From positions 12,891,944-12,955,943 of the forward strand of contig CAKAKS010000038.1 of assembly GCA_916700875.1 (NCBI GenBank): a stretch of DNA of 64,000 nucleotides. Reading direction: 5' to 3'. The notes under the pieces are model-generated. The model was not told the origin of the DNA and ran no database searches. It worked only from the letters and a program-made list of their open reading frames with translations. This document shows, one piece after another, positions 1 through 11,921 of this stretch. A program made the translations under genes and the position numbers. This DNA comes from Sebastes aleutianus. Taxonomy: Eukaryota > Chordata > Actinopteri > Perciformes > Sebastidae. Positions within the stretch are counted from its first letter, which is position 1; the number at the start of each line of letters is the position of its first letter.

Positions 1-76
1 ATTCACATCTGTCCTTAATATTGCACCCTGGATCTTGTCATTTAAATTTAAAGTGAAAATAATCTATTGTATCTAC

Positions 77-3000
77 CTTGTTGGGTTTGACAGCACGTTG
101 CAGATTTTCAATCCACTTGTCTCTTTCAGAAGCTGAGCGGCAGGCAAAACATTTTGTCCCTGAATTGGTGGTCACCTGCAGACATATTCATTACTATAAA
201 ATATTCCTTCTATGGCTGCAACTAATAAGTACGATTAATCTTTTGTTTTTGATTTTTTTGTGATTGCGATTAAATAAATGTAATTTATGGTACTGTTAGA
301 CTGCTGCTTGACCACTCTGTTAATACAGGTGCGGTCCTCACTTTGTTTGCGGCGAGTCGGAGAGCAAATAGGTTTTTGACGGCAACATTTTGTCACCAAC
401 AAATATGGATTGAAGCAGAATATTTTGTTAGATTAAAACATGTTGTGAATTTTTTGAAATGATTACATCTACATGTATCTTTCTTTCAATAAATGTTGAC
501 TTTTGGACTTGACAACGCTTTACAGTTATTGGAAATGTTTGGATCACACAGTCGGAAACAATCCCACGCAGCCGCTACTGGAATCTAATTCTACAAATAG
601 TATAATACTAATAATATTAGTGTAACCTAATATCTAAGGACTCTTGTATAACTTATCCAATTATCCAGTAAGTGTGTTATTATGATTTTAGTTATACTGT
701 AATTGTGCAAATCTAAGTTTGACAACCTCAGAGCAGACAAATCCTCGCGCACCACCGTTAATCTTTGACGCCCACCCTAAAATGATAATCAAGTTATCAT
801 TTTAGCATGAATTCCTTAAACACTATTTATCAAAGTTAGGAGAGAGTGCCTTTATAGTGGCACCTGATTTGATACTTTTACATACGAAGAATATTTTTTA
901 AAAAAATCAATTAAATTGGTTGGTTGGCTAAAGAAATCTACAATTAGTTTTAAACAATAAGCCCATTAGAAGGCAGTTAAAGCCAGGGAGAATGAAATGG
1001 TTACACAACACACCTCAAAGCAGTACTCTTGTCCTAAAATGCTAGAGTGGACAGGTTTAATTATGGCATCTTCATCCAAAACTAGGTCCAAAGCCTCCGC
1101 AGCACTGCTAGGAGAAAGTAGGGATTCATGGGAGTGGGATTCTTTGAAGCTCTGCATCAAGCGTGTCCTGGTGAGAGAAGAATTCAGATATGATTATATA
1201 TTACATTTTAATCATATTTTATTATATATATGGTCTTCTCAGATAAACAATCCAGAAAGGTTTTCATATAACAAAGCATGAGTCACTGCAGCTCAGAAAT
1301 CCTCACTCCTGCAATTTGATTTTTGAAATCTGATCCTTTTATAATGAGTTTATGGAGAAGCTAAGAATACCAGATTCTCAGTTCTGGTGTTTGCAGTTTG
1401 GTCTGTTGACTCAACTCATGTGAGTCATACTGCATGTTGGGTAAATTGGCCCACAGTGACTCAGTTTGTGGTTTTGCCTGGAAAAGAATGAAAAAATGCT
1501 AATGTAAATGATGCTATTGCCTACCGTGCTAATCTGCAGAAAGGCAAAAGGCACAGTGGATTAAACCTGATCAATCGCTGCGTTACTTTTAGAAGATGGC
1601 AGCTCTATCAGGAAAAACTTACTTTATTTCAATCGTCACATACATAGTATACATACACAAAATCTGAGTCTGCATTTAACCCATCCTAAGCATTTAGGAG
1701 CAGTGGGCTGCTGTAAAACGCCCGGGGAGCAACTTGGGATTCAGTGTCTCGCTCAAGGACACTGCGAAATGCGGATAGAAGGAGCCGAACCAGGATTGAA
1801 CCACCAACCTTGTGAATAAAGGACGACCCGCTCTACCCACTGAGCCACAGCCGCCCAAAAAAGAAAAATGCTGGTGGTAAAGAAGGCAAAAAGTTGTTTA
1901 ACCAGTATATAGACCTTTGTTCAAAACATGATAAATTGTGGATTTACAGGGAGTGATGTGCTGGACTTTTTTTTTTTTTACACTATAGTGGTGTTAGTAG
2001 GTGAATTTTATTCCCTTTGAGCAGACCCAGGGTAACGGTTTCTCACTCTTTCAAGCATAGACTGTATATAAAGATGACAAAAGGGAAGCCAACATATTCC
2101 GGATACGGGAGCTGCCGTCTAGAGATTTTCATTTGGAGCCAGAGTCTGTGCAGTAGTGATCGCGGGGCTAGAGCCGCGATATCAAGGTCCAACCCACACA
2201 CCCGCCCGAGCCAATCACGAGCCGAGCATGGACGCAGCTGGTTAGTAATTAGAGACTCACAGCTGTCAATCATGACATCTTATCACCTTTTTATAGCATC
2301 AAATAACTAATTGAAAACATACTTATCAGAAAAATGAACACTTGAACGAACATCATTGTGATAAAATTAACTAAAATGACAGAGAAATCTTTTGACGTAT
2401 ATGACCTATACAGCAGCCAGCCACCAGGCGGCAATCAAGATTAAATGGCTTCACTTTTAGGAGCCGTCATGTCGTCCATCTTTATATACACTACACACTA
2501 CAGCTTCATATTTAACAGACAATTATGACAGTGGTGTCAATCTTCTCATATATCTTCTCACAGTGAGAACGTTAACAAGCGTATTTCCCAAACTGTTGAA
2601 TTATTCCTTTAACATTTTCTCAAACCAGTCCTGAAGAAGAATGAGCTGAAAATGTGGCGTTCGTCTGCACTGAGAAGCTGGAGCTAGCATGCTGCATTAT
2701 TAACACTGGCTTTGAACATAAGAGAGAAAAATGAAGGAAAAGAAAAAGCAGCGGCTTTGAAGAAACACCTGATAATTATGCAGCAAATGAGGAGCCCTAA
2801 TTTAAGGCCAGATTTAATGCTGGTCAGAGGTGCAGTGAATCGTCTAGTGTGAGGAGCAGTGCTATCGCAGAATGCAGTACACCAGAAAGGCTTTGGTAAA
2901 CCGACTTGGCAGCAGGGGTAGAGCAGCTGTGTTGGAAAGCTAGAGTGTGAAGTTGGACGCCGAGGGTTTATAGCAAAGTCAACTTAACACTACTGAGTGA

Positions 3001-6000
3001 ATTAAGCGTGTGTGGGCAGAACTCGAAGCAGGCTGTGAAGGCAGCTGTCTGAGGCAGCGGTGGGAGCTGGTGAACGGCCGTGGTTAGAGGGGAAAGAGCA
3101 CTGACTGAGGCAGAAAGTCCCTTTAACCCCAACACCATTAGATACCCACACCACCTCCTTCAGTGCTGCCTCCACAGAATACATTTCCAATAATATAATT
3201 CATTTTAACATTTGAACTTGGCTTCCGCATTGACGCTCACCCTGCATTTTACTAAAAAAGGATTTTTACATCCCGTGCTAAACAACACATTCGTCATCTC
3301 TGAGCATCGGACATCCACACCTGCCCTGAAAATGTCTATTATGCATCTCCTGTGGTGGGAGGAAAGTGTACTGTCAGCGTTACATTTTTTTACTTTCTGC
3401 CTCTCCCTCTCTACATCTGTACATTTCCCATATGTGCGTCGTGACAGGATTGTGTGAGAACTGCATAACATTTTGGTCACAATGCAAGTCTGAACCCTTC
3501 GGGATGTGACCTCAAGTCAGAATGCAAAAACAAGAAAAAGCTGCCATGAGAGCCTCTGGAGCTGCAAGCTACTGCGTCCTGATGATTGGAAAACAGAAAT
3601 CACACTGATAAATGAAGGCATAATGTGTAATTCCCTTTTGTGCACTGATGAAAAGAATAACACCTGCACAAACCACAAATTAATTAAAAAGACATGGTTT
3701 CAACCCCAGCCGGTTCTTTGTTAGGTCAAAATGTTTAAACATGGTCACCTTGTCCATTTATAGGCTGATAGGCTTTATGATGGCAGATGTAATTAACCAT
3801 CCGACCCTCCCAGGGTGCCTGAAAGCTCTCTGGAAAAAGATCAAACCATCTGTGAATGTAACGCTGAATGCAATGTCCTTCATTCTGCAGGGCTTTGCTT
3901 TTGTCAGAGTGGTTGATAAGAAGCCACAGTTTAAGTTAAGAGCGTCAGGTGGGTTCCTCAGAGCATCCGGCGCCAGTGTGGGATTTTTTTCACATTATGC
4001 TTCAGCCACATAAAAACACACGTAGCTCTTTAAAACATCGATTTTACTTTTTTTCAGGGAAGGGTTAAAAGACATCTTCCCTCAGAATAACACAAACGCT
4101 AATGTGCCATGTGAGTAATAATAATAATAATAGACATTTCGACTTCATCACAGCAGGAAGAGTACATTTGTAACTGAAAACATTAACAATGGCCCTGTTC
4201 TATTTAAGTAGCCCAGTAAGCCATATTAGCAGGAACACCTCGTCATTAATGATGTTATTTACACCTTTGCTTTTCCTGCTATGATGAGTAAAATGTCTGC
4301 TGTGTAAATAGTCTATTACAGGACAAAGGCTAATTGGATGTGACTACATTTCCCATGATTCTCATCAGTCGGTTGCTTTAAAAGACACAAGGAAATAAAA
4401 AAAAATAAAAAAATTGACCGACAGAGCGAATTGAATGAGACCTTTAAGTTGAAAATAAAGTCAGCAAACGGACTCAGTGTAAGCTACTGGTCATACCAGA
4501 CCAAGCGAGGCTTTAACAGCAAAACCAAGAGTGTATTGAAATGAGCAAGGTTTTGTTTTATTACTTATGAATTCAGCTTTTTATTTACAAAAGGAGGAAT
4601 GTGATATTTCTTCTTTCAAAAGTTACTAGTCTCACTTTAAATTGTTTTAAAGTCATTTCAGTTTGAATCAAGGTATTGGACTGACAGACTGAGATTGTTC
4701 TTCCTAGACACAATTGTCATAAACAGTATCAGTACCCTCAGTATCAACTGCCACATTCTGCTTTAATACAGCGCACTATAATTACATACACTATCATTAC
4801 AGCACACGATCAGCTTGTCCTGTAATAAGAGGTAACTTTGAAGGAGGTTAGCAATGTTCTAGCTGCAGCTCAAAAAGAAATGCAGCAGCAAAAGTGACAG
4901 GTTTCAATGCAGAGGCAATTCTAGTTGGTAGTCACAGCTAACCCACTAAAGTAACACCCGGTACACAACGCGGCACACGTCCAACATCCAAGCAAGAACA
5001 GATTTGACTGTTGATGGCGGAGTAGCGTCCAAAGCTTAAAGCTGCTCCAGATCTAAGTGCATAAATGGGCGTATTTAAGTCACATGTACTGTCATCAGGG
5101 CAGAACTGTGGCTAAGTGGTTAACACCATCACCTCGCAGTAAAAAAGGAGCATCCTGGTGGTTAAGACGCACATCATACAGCCACAATTTCCCTGGACTT
5201 GATTCCATCCGGGAGCATTTGTTGCATGTCATACTCCTCTCTTTCTCCCCCATGTTTCTTGTGAGGTTCTACACGTTCAACTATCAAACAAAGGCAAAAA
5301 TAACAAAACGTCTCTGGTTCTCTCTGCGTGGAGTTAGCGTATTCTCCCTGGCTTTGTGTGGGTTTCCGCTGGGTGCTCCAGCTTCCTCCCACAGTCCAAG
5401 AACATGATCCCGAGGACCAAGCTGCAATCATTTGTATCTTTTATTTTGTCATGATCACATAATTATTGCATGATCTTGACACAACACAAACTGTAACAGT
5501 CATGCCTGTCTGATGATTATAGATGATTACCACTTCAGATCTTCAGTCTATTGCTCATGACAGTTCGGGTAGTTCTGATATGATAAATAATGATCTCCTA
5601 AAATGGAAGGAGTCTCTGTCTGTATGTCTGTCCTTCGATTTTCTCAACAACAGTTCGTCCGATCGACTTCACACTTGGCGGATGTATTGCTGAAGTGCAG
5701 TGTTGGTTGCGAGCTCTTGAGACCTACGGGACATATTTGTTAGTGGTGCGTTATGTACACACTGTGTAGTGTATTGAGAGGGGACCCCTATTAACCATTA
5801 CACCGCTGAACGGCATGCTGGGAACAGCTCTCTCTCTCTGTCGCTCACTATAGTACATTCAAGAAAAGATAAAGAAAGAAAGCCTGGAGATCTACGGGAC
5901 ATATTGATTAGTACGACCGTTCATCTTCACACTTGGCATGTCGGGTATATTGCTCTGGACCGAAAGAAGCGCCCTGAATTACAAAACAGTTGGTATTACC

Positions 6001-6560
6001 TTGAATTTACAGTATGAACGCTTCACACAGTATCAGTTACTCACCTCTCTTGGTCGGCACTTCGAAACCGGGGCAAAATCATTTGTCTGAAGCTGCTGGT
6101 CCGGTCCAGTTTGGGTTGACTTTTGGCCCTCTTGATCGAGCCCTTCAGCCGCCGATTGAGAAAACTCTTAAGTTTCAACACGGGAAAATAGAAAAAACAG
6201 TGTAAAAGCACTGCCCCAACTGAATAAAGGGCATAATGCAATAAAAAAAATATCCATCATTTACAAGCAGGTTTAGCTAGAAACTTAATGTATGAAAATC
6301 ATCTATGAAAACTCTCCCTCAATCATCACATTGGCTTTGCTTCGCCAGTGGGAATTTAAAATCGGACTGGGCCCGAAAAAAAGCCAACGTGTATGTGTTT
6401 TTTTATGTGAAAAAGATAAAGCTTACATACAGTATGCATCAGCAGAGTGTGACCAATGTTAGTGTACTCACCGGCTGTCTGAAGGGCTGTGGGGTGGCAT
6501 TTGGAGGGGTCTCCATGCTCGACTGTCTTACAGAGGCAAAACTTGCCCTGCGAGATTGGT
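77..6560 (-). CDS. syngap1: syngap1, four internal exons (partial gene, synaptic Ras GTPase-activating protein)
   Basis: Four coding exons read right to left: 6472-6560, 6045-6166, 1014-1167 and 77-175. All have GT donors and AG acceptors, and their phases join without a break. The peptide runs from a basic, serine-rich stretch (QSRRASFASVRQ) through KSQPKLDRTSSFRQ, MQSFKESHSHESLLSPSSAA and KPVHSSILGQEYCFE to GTKCFACRSASERDKWIENL. This is the linker and PH-domain segment of the SYNGAP/DAB2IP/RASAL family. Wording such as LPRFRSAD, SFKESHSHESLLSPSSAAEAL and IENLQRAVKPNK fits SYNGAP1 better than its paralogues, as I know them. The protein stimulates GTP hydrolysis by Ras and Rap at excitatory synapses. 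The C2 and RasGAP domains should lie beyond position 1. The exon before 6560 must end in phase 1, but I could not find it. Which teleost copy (a or b) this is cannot be decided here. Confidence 0.92.
176..1013 (-). other. syngap1 intron, no further feature seen
   Basis: AT-rich intron between the exons at 1014-1167 and 77-175. I see no repeat family or second gene in it. A short perfect palindrome built on AAATGATAA/TTATCATTT lies at about 780-805. Confidence 0.7.
1618..1856 (-). mobile_element. tRNA-derived SINE
   Basis: Read on the minus strand, this starts with a tRNA-like head. It has an RNA polymerase III A box (TGGCTCAGTGGGTAGAGC, about 1830-1847) and a B box (GGTTCAATCC, 1793-1802), followed by a tRNA-unrelated body and an AATAAAGT-type tail near 1620. 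This is the standard layout of teleost tRNA SINEs. It sits in a syngap1 intron in the same orientation as the gene. Confidence 0.8.
2056..2496. mobile_element. Non-autonomous DNA transposon, CATAGACTGTATATAAAG family
   Basis: The ends are inverted repeats: CATAGACTGTATATAAAGATG at the left, and CATCTTTATATACACTA at the right. The interior matches, in reverse orientation, the longer copy at 17123-18556. Shared blocks include the stretch around GGCTTCACTTTT and the segment at 2262-2330. At 2278-2330 this copy lacks the insertion that interrupts its partner. Confidence 0.75.
2497..5099 (-). other. syngap1 intron, no coding or repeat feature recognised
   Basis: Part of the large intron 1168-6044. 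Open frames here are short and resemble nothing I know. There is a short AAT-trinucleotide run near 4118-4130 and otherwise ordinary AT-rich teleost intron sequence. Confidence 0.55.
5100..5408 (+). mobile_element. Nested pair of SINE-like elements
   Basis: The outer element begins with GTGGCTAAGTGGTTAACACC, a pol III A-box-like head, and ends with a block around 5330-5405 (GCGTGGAGTTAGCGTATTC through CTTCCTCCCACAGTCCAAGA). That block is typical of a widespread teleost SINE body. Between them, about 5150-5306, lies a second tRNA-like unit (head GGTGGTTAAGACGC, body TTGTTGCATGTCATACTCC, tail near CAAACAAAGGCAAAAATAAC). It looks like a later insertion into the first. Target duplications are not clear. 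Confidence 0.6.
5600..5960. repeat. Dispersed repeat beginning TCTCTGTCTGTATGTCTGTC
   Basis: The start (GAGTCTCTGTCTGTATGTCTG, then a segment leading to TTCACACTTGGCGGATGTATTGC) resembles the sequence at 25796-25875 (ATCTCTGTCTGTGTGTCC and TTCACATTTAGAAGGTGTATTGC). A second partial unit at about 5920-5955 repeats TTCACACTTGGC and TATTGCT. It appears to be a diverged interspersed repeat; ends and class are unclear. Confidence 0.45.
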
Positions 6561-7484
6561 CTATAAGAAGAGAAAGGAATAAAAAGAGATCAATTAATAA
6601 CAACATTAGAGACATAAAATCATTATACTTATAGTCAACTAATGCAGGTGTTCAACCTCAAAGCACAATGTCCTAAATGTATCATTCCAATGAATATAAA
6701 ATGTTTTTTCCTGCATCTGAATCCAGATAAAACATCAAAATGCATTATGTTTTGTGAAAGATGATTTTTGGAGTATACAAACATGCTGGGAATATTAGGA
6801 TTGTGATGATCAACTGTGAGTTAGACTAGTGGCTGCTGAGTTAAGGCCATTTAAATGCATCATGTTGCTGTAGGGCTGTTGCTGAGTAAATTTCCATCTA
6901 ATTTTGCTCAGACAGAGTTAATCTGTGCTTGTGTCATCTAAATTAGCTAGCAATTACACAATGCGTTGAACGATGATGACAATTTAATGACAAGTGAGTC
7001 ACGCTTACTTTGGCAGCCAATAATAGGAAAATGGTATGGAATCAGAAAACAGATTCATAACTTTTTGAGCTCACCCAAATACAATTTGCACCAGATTTGG
7101 TGAAGAAAGGATAAAATATGTAAGAGAAGTGCTTTTTCCTCCACTTTGAATAACAATTAACAGTGTGTGTTGGCTTACAAAGCGCTCTGACACTCTTGTG
7201 AGACTTTAAAACAACATGAAGCCATGAACAATATAACAGAAATGTGATGATGTAATAACAATATGACACAAAATGTCCCTTGAAAGAAGTCACAAAAGGA
7301 ATAAAAGACATTAGTACAATATTGCAGCTTAACGGATAATGCAACATATCCTCATGATATCTTATGAAAAGTTATTCCTCATTTTTCGTGCATTTTCCTA
7401 CGAATATCAAGCAACACGTGACATACGTGTCAATTTCAGCTACAGTCTTTTCAAAATAAACTTCCATCTTCACAGGAAACAAGA
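6561..7484. other. Region upstream of the last recognised syngap1 exon; nothing recognised
   Basis: Immediately upstream of the exon at 6472-6560, so most likely syngap1 intron. AT-rich, with no open frame resembling a known protein and no repeat I can name. Confidence 0.5.
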
Positions 7485-8400
7485 TTAGGTTTAGGCAACA
7501 AAACTACTTAGTTAGGTTTAGGAAAAGATGGTGGTTGGGTTATAATAACACCGGAAGTAGGGTAACTTAAAAGGGACTATTTGTAACTTTCAGAAATGCT
7601 TCTTAACAGCGACACCTGTGGCCGTGAAATCAACGAAAGTCAGCGTCGGGCTCACGCTTGCTCGCTCTAAATATACCTGAACGAGCATCGCTCAAAACAG
7701 TGAGGCGACACACGTCAGCTAATACCACAATATCACTCTATATTTCAGCTGCTTGGCAGTAATGTTAGCTGACCAGACGAAGGTCTCTCCATGAACATGA
7801 TTTAGATCTGATCCTAGTGTTGGCTTTTCCTGCCTAAGTGCAGGCTGAGGCAGCGGGGCTCTGCAGCGTGTCTCCCTGCTCTCTCCGCCCGCAGCCGGAG
7901 AGAGCAGAGGAGACACCGGCACCCGGTCGGTAACGAGAAGACAACATAACTCTCTGAAGAGCTCCGTCACTTCACAAGACACGGAAAACCTCTGTTGGTC
8001 TGGAGGAGCTGCAGCAGTTATTTCTGCACAAACGTCCCCTGTGCATTCACTAGATATTCTCAGAGCTAAACTAACTCTTCTGCAGTGTGGAGTGAGCGCG
8101 CGTTCACGTCTAGAGGTGGAGCGAGCTGTTCGAGAACGCGTGCTGTCTGAGTGAAGGCGAGCAGGCAGAGGAGGAGGGTACAGCGGCTACACGCGAACGC
8201 GCATATGCGAGCGCGCATGTGTGCCGACCCGCTACATTTATACGCTTAAAAAGTTACAAACAGTCCCTTTAAGTACGGAAGTTATGTCACAAAAAACATT
8301 TAGTTAGGTTTAGGAAAAGATCGTGGTTTAGGTTGAAATAACATCAGAAGTAGCGTAACTTAAGTACGGAAGTTACGTGACAAATATATTAACATTGACT
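7485..8400. repeat. Two tandem copies of a TTAGGTTTAGG repeat, the first split by a transposon
   Basis: Copy 1 (about 7490-7570, resuming at 8273) and copy 2 (about 8295-8385) share TTAGTTAGGTTTAGGAAAAG, then ATAACA(C/T)C(A/G)GAAGTAG and GTAACTTAAGTACGGAAGTTA. Copy 2 is uninterrupted. Copy 1 is broken at its TTAA by the element at 7571-8269. The TTTAGGCAACAAAACTAC portion near 7492 resembles, in reverse, the 30-bp minisatellite unit at 52441-52730. Confidence 0.7.
7571..8269. mobile_element. Harbinger-like miniature transposon with TAA target duplication
   Basis: The element starts AAGGGACTATTTGTAACTTT and ends AAAGTTACAAACAGTCCCTT, near-perfect terminal inverted repeats of about 20 bp. It is flanked on both sides by TAA (7568-7570 and 8270-8272). 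The neighbouring intact repeat copy at about 8355-8372 reads GTAACTTAAGTACGG, exactly the site expected before insertion. A 3-bp T(A/T)A-type duplication is characteristic of PIF/Harbinger elements. The interior is GC-richer than its surroundings and encodes no transposase. Confidence 0.75.
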
Positions 8401-11236
8401 TTTTGTTTCACACTGGACACGAATGCCAGCCTCCTGTGCGAAAATCTGGTGTTTTTTGACCCACCTATCCATCCTCCCCACGCTGCATTTGTCACTCTTT
8501 ATACTTCCTAGTTCACGATTGCGTGGATTACATAATAATTTATTCCGTGGGATATATATACGAATTACAGTGCATTACTTTTTGTAGGTAAAGCTGTGTG
8601 AGAACAGCCTGGATAATGTCATTATAATGTTGAATCATTATATAATAACTTGAATTGTTATACTGTTTATACTTTATTACTTATTTAAGTAATATTTATT
8701 GATGTTATTGTTACATTATCACTAATAAATACAATATGTCACACCTTTATGAGGTCATAACCAACAGTTTATTTCCAATCAGTTAAGAGGGACATTTTAT
8801 TACATTCTGACAAGTTGTTACATTATCTTATTCATAGCTTCTGTCATTACCTTGCAGCTGCTTTGGTCATGTACAGAAAGCATTATATAAGCATTAAATA
8901 ACAACATGACAAACACATAATAGCCACAAATAAGCTATTAGCACATCAACAATGCAGAATAAGAGGTTTAAATAAAGCTCACCAACAAGGACAGACAGCT
9001 ACAGCCTCCAAATAACCACAAAGAACAACACAGACAATATTAGACGCTATTCATCGCTCCCCCATTGTGAAACATTCTGTATCCAAGGCCAGTGGAAAAT
9101 GACGCAAAACCTGATGTGAGAATTAAATTGGCCCCCTCTATAGTGGGAAGAAGTAACAATGAGTCATCTTGAACTTTATGGTTTTCGTCTGACTTTGGGC
9201 TTTGTGCATACTTGAACATGGTGATGGATCTATAAAAGTATAGACAGCTGTCTGTAGGGAATCAGATCTGATGCATTTCGCTACATGACTGTGTGATGAG
9301 GCCAATGCACAGGAGCAGGAGCATCCTTCAGACTCCAAAAAATCCATATCTCTTCATACGAGCAATGACATAAATGCAAGAGGGTTTTTTTTATAAACCG
9401 AGCTTTCTATTTTTATGGGACATTTTATGTAAAATTCTTCCCTCTTGAAAAATGTTCCTATTTCCTAGCCTGGTTCCAGACCTGTGAATCACCGCCCACA
9501 TGTGCAATTTGTTCTGCAATTCAAATAGGTCTGGTATTGAGAAAACAATGGACCAATCAGAGTTTAGTAGGCGTAATAAAAAAAGGGGGACATCATCTGC
9601 TACATCGCTAATTAGCTACATTCACTGAAAAACAGTGACGAGCGTGGATTGACGCCGCTGTACACGTGTTGTACGTCGAAAGTTACAGAAATAACAACTC
9701 TCAAATTGACGTATTTCTTTGCAGCTCTTGGCTACCGTAGATTCTGTGTCAAGTGAATTATGACATGGTGGGACAGTTAAAATATGTCACTCCGTACCGA
9801 CACATTAGGCCAAAGCATAACAAAAAACCTCCCACTTGACAAGAAATGAGATAAGATGAGCACGAGGGCAGGCTGAATTAAAAAAAAAGTTAAACAAAAT
9901 GTCAATTCAGTCTGATTATCAGGCTATCAATTTCCAGCTAAACACAGTTCAGGGTTTGTAATGACAGCAATACAAGAGGGAATGAAGCATGTCTAAAAGG
10001 TGAAACGTCGCCCTTACTCGAGGCCAAAGACGATTTTTTTTTAGCCCTGGTTGTACAATAAAGCCTCATCCTATTATATATTCATATATTTTTAGGATTT
10101 TATGCATTTTCTAAGATGGTTGTGTAATCAAATTTACTCATCATACATTTGAAGTGTGGCAAAAAAAAGTGACAGATTCGGCCATAGGTTGGTCTCTTAA
10201 AGCTAAAAACGTGATTGCGTTTCATGTTGATATTCATTCTGCTCTTCTATTTTTGTCTGTGATTGATCCATTGCAGCAAATTATTATATATTTTTTTCTT
10301 TTAGAAATTCCCCATTACCCAAAGGACCTGTTTTTTTTTCCCTTTTGCAACAGAGAAACAAGACACTCTGTCGTCCTATGATTTCCTCACTCCCAAAGCC
10401 TCTAAATAGGCGACTCTCCAGGTTCTATTCTGAATCCAAGCTAATTGTTTGGTATCCATGGAAACAACTCCAAGGGCTTCTACTTGAACTGTAGAAGATA
10501 TTGGCACAAAACTGCACAATAAAGATGATGAAAGACACAAAGTAACATGCTGCACAACACTGCGCTTCTGGTAGCAGTGAAGTAAGTGAACTGATCAGAC
10601 CTATCTTCCTCAACTGAAGGAAATATTTCACTCTCCTTTTTGTCTCATGTGGGGCTCAATCCCGACACCCCTCATTGTACGCGGAGGAATATTCAACATC
10701 ACTGCCACCAAAACCGTCACCTGCTACATGTGGTGCTTTAAGTAAACGTGACATATTATAACACATGGATGTGTTCACATGGGCTATTCTGAATGTAAAT
10801 TGCTGTCAGGACGGAGTGTGTGGGTGGCAACAGCCTCTAGCTAACTGTGATACAGAGGGAGAGAAAGACAGAAAGAGGAAGACTGTGAGTGGGTGTTGGA
10901 GAAACATACTCAACCTTTAGTATATATATCTCTATTAATACACATTTGGAAACTTTATATTTCAATAAATTGAATAAAATCATAACCTTTTTACACAGGG
11001 TTGCTTTCTCTTTTGTTATAGACATAAACTAGATGCAATATAAGGGTACAGTGTGCCATCCCTCAAGCTAAGCGGTCACGGCATGAGCAGCCCCATCGAG
11101 TACAAACTGTAAAATTGTTTTTTAATAACCATGAAATCTCGCAGCAGCTATTAATTAAGCAAAATATGTACTTAATGAAAACCAACCCCAAATTTCCATT
11201 CAACCCATGGGAAATAATAATCACTGAAATTACAAT
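8401..11236. other. Non-coding stretch, possible dispersed repeat at 9465-9760
   Basis: No gene seen. A segment starting CCTAGCCTGGTTCCAGACC near 9466 looks like the beginning of a common teleost interspersed repeat, but its right end is unclear. The rest is AT-rich and unremarkable. Confidence 0.4.
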
Positions 11237-11921
11237 TAGGGATGCACCGATGCAATGTGCCAGATCGATATCAGCACCAATACTGACCTTATTAGCCGGG
11301 CTGTATCGGCTGTGACAACACCAATCCACATTAAAGCTTCAGTAGGCAGAACGTTTTTGCATCATTTGGCAAAAATTCCATAATAACCTTTCAGCATATC
11401 TTAATTCAAGTGTTCTGAGAGAAAACAAGACTTCTGCACCTCCTTATGCCTCTGTTTTCAGGCGTTAAATACTCTCACCCGTGACGGGAGACTTTGGCCA
11501 ATCACAGGTCATTTCAGAGATCGAGAGCGTTCCTATTGGCTGTGTTCCGGCTGGTGGGCGGTGCTTGGTATTTCCTCAACAGATCTCAACATGAATGACG
11601 GGTCACAAACTTTCTCGTTTTACAGATAATCAGTACACTACAAGATGTTTCTGAAAATATTTGAGGTGAGAAATAGGCATTACAGTAACAGAATATTGAT
11701 TCATATTTGATCAGCGCTGCCTAGTTTGACCGTTTGATTGGAGTTCGCGAGACGGCATGCTCCAGCTTGGCTCTGATTGGTTGTTTTCCTCCAGTCTGTG
11801 AGATCTTGCAGATGCCATTAGGAGCACCAGAGGACACAGAGGCGCGTGATTTTTTTTTCAGATTACCTGTCTGATGCACTACTGTCAGGATATAGTGACC
11901 GTTTTAAAAATTACTTTTTTA
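11237..11921. mobile_element. Composite of two miniature transposons, copy 1
   Basis: The first 96 bp (TAGGGATGCACCGATGCAAT onwards) are one element end. From 11333 a second element begins, TTAAAGCTTCAGTAGGCAGA. The whole stretch reappears in reverse orientation at 23305-24014 across the same junction, so the two components travel, or were duplicated, together. Confidence 0.7.

Noticed and set aside
1792..1856. Possible tRNA gene
   Set aside because: A and B box motifs are present, but a tRNA-unrelated body and an AATAAAG-type tail follow, so this is a SINE, not a functional tRNA.
7719..7982. 87-codon open frame on the minus strand
   Set aside because: It lies entirely within the Harbinger-like miniature transposon 7571-8269, is not a transposase and has no homologue I recognise.
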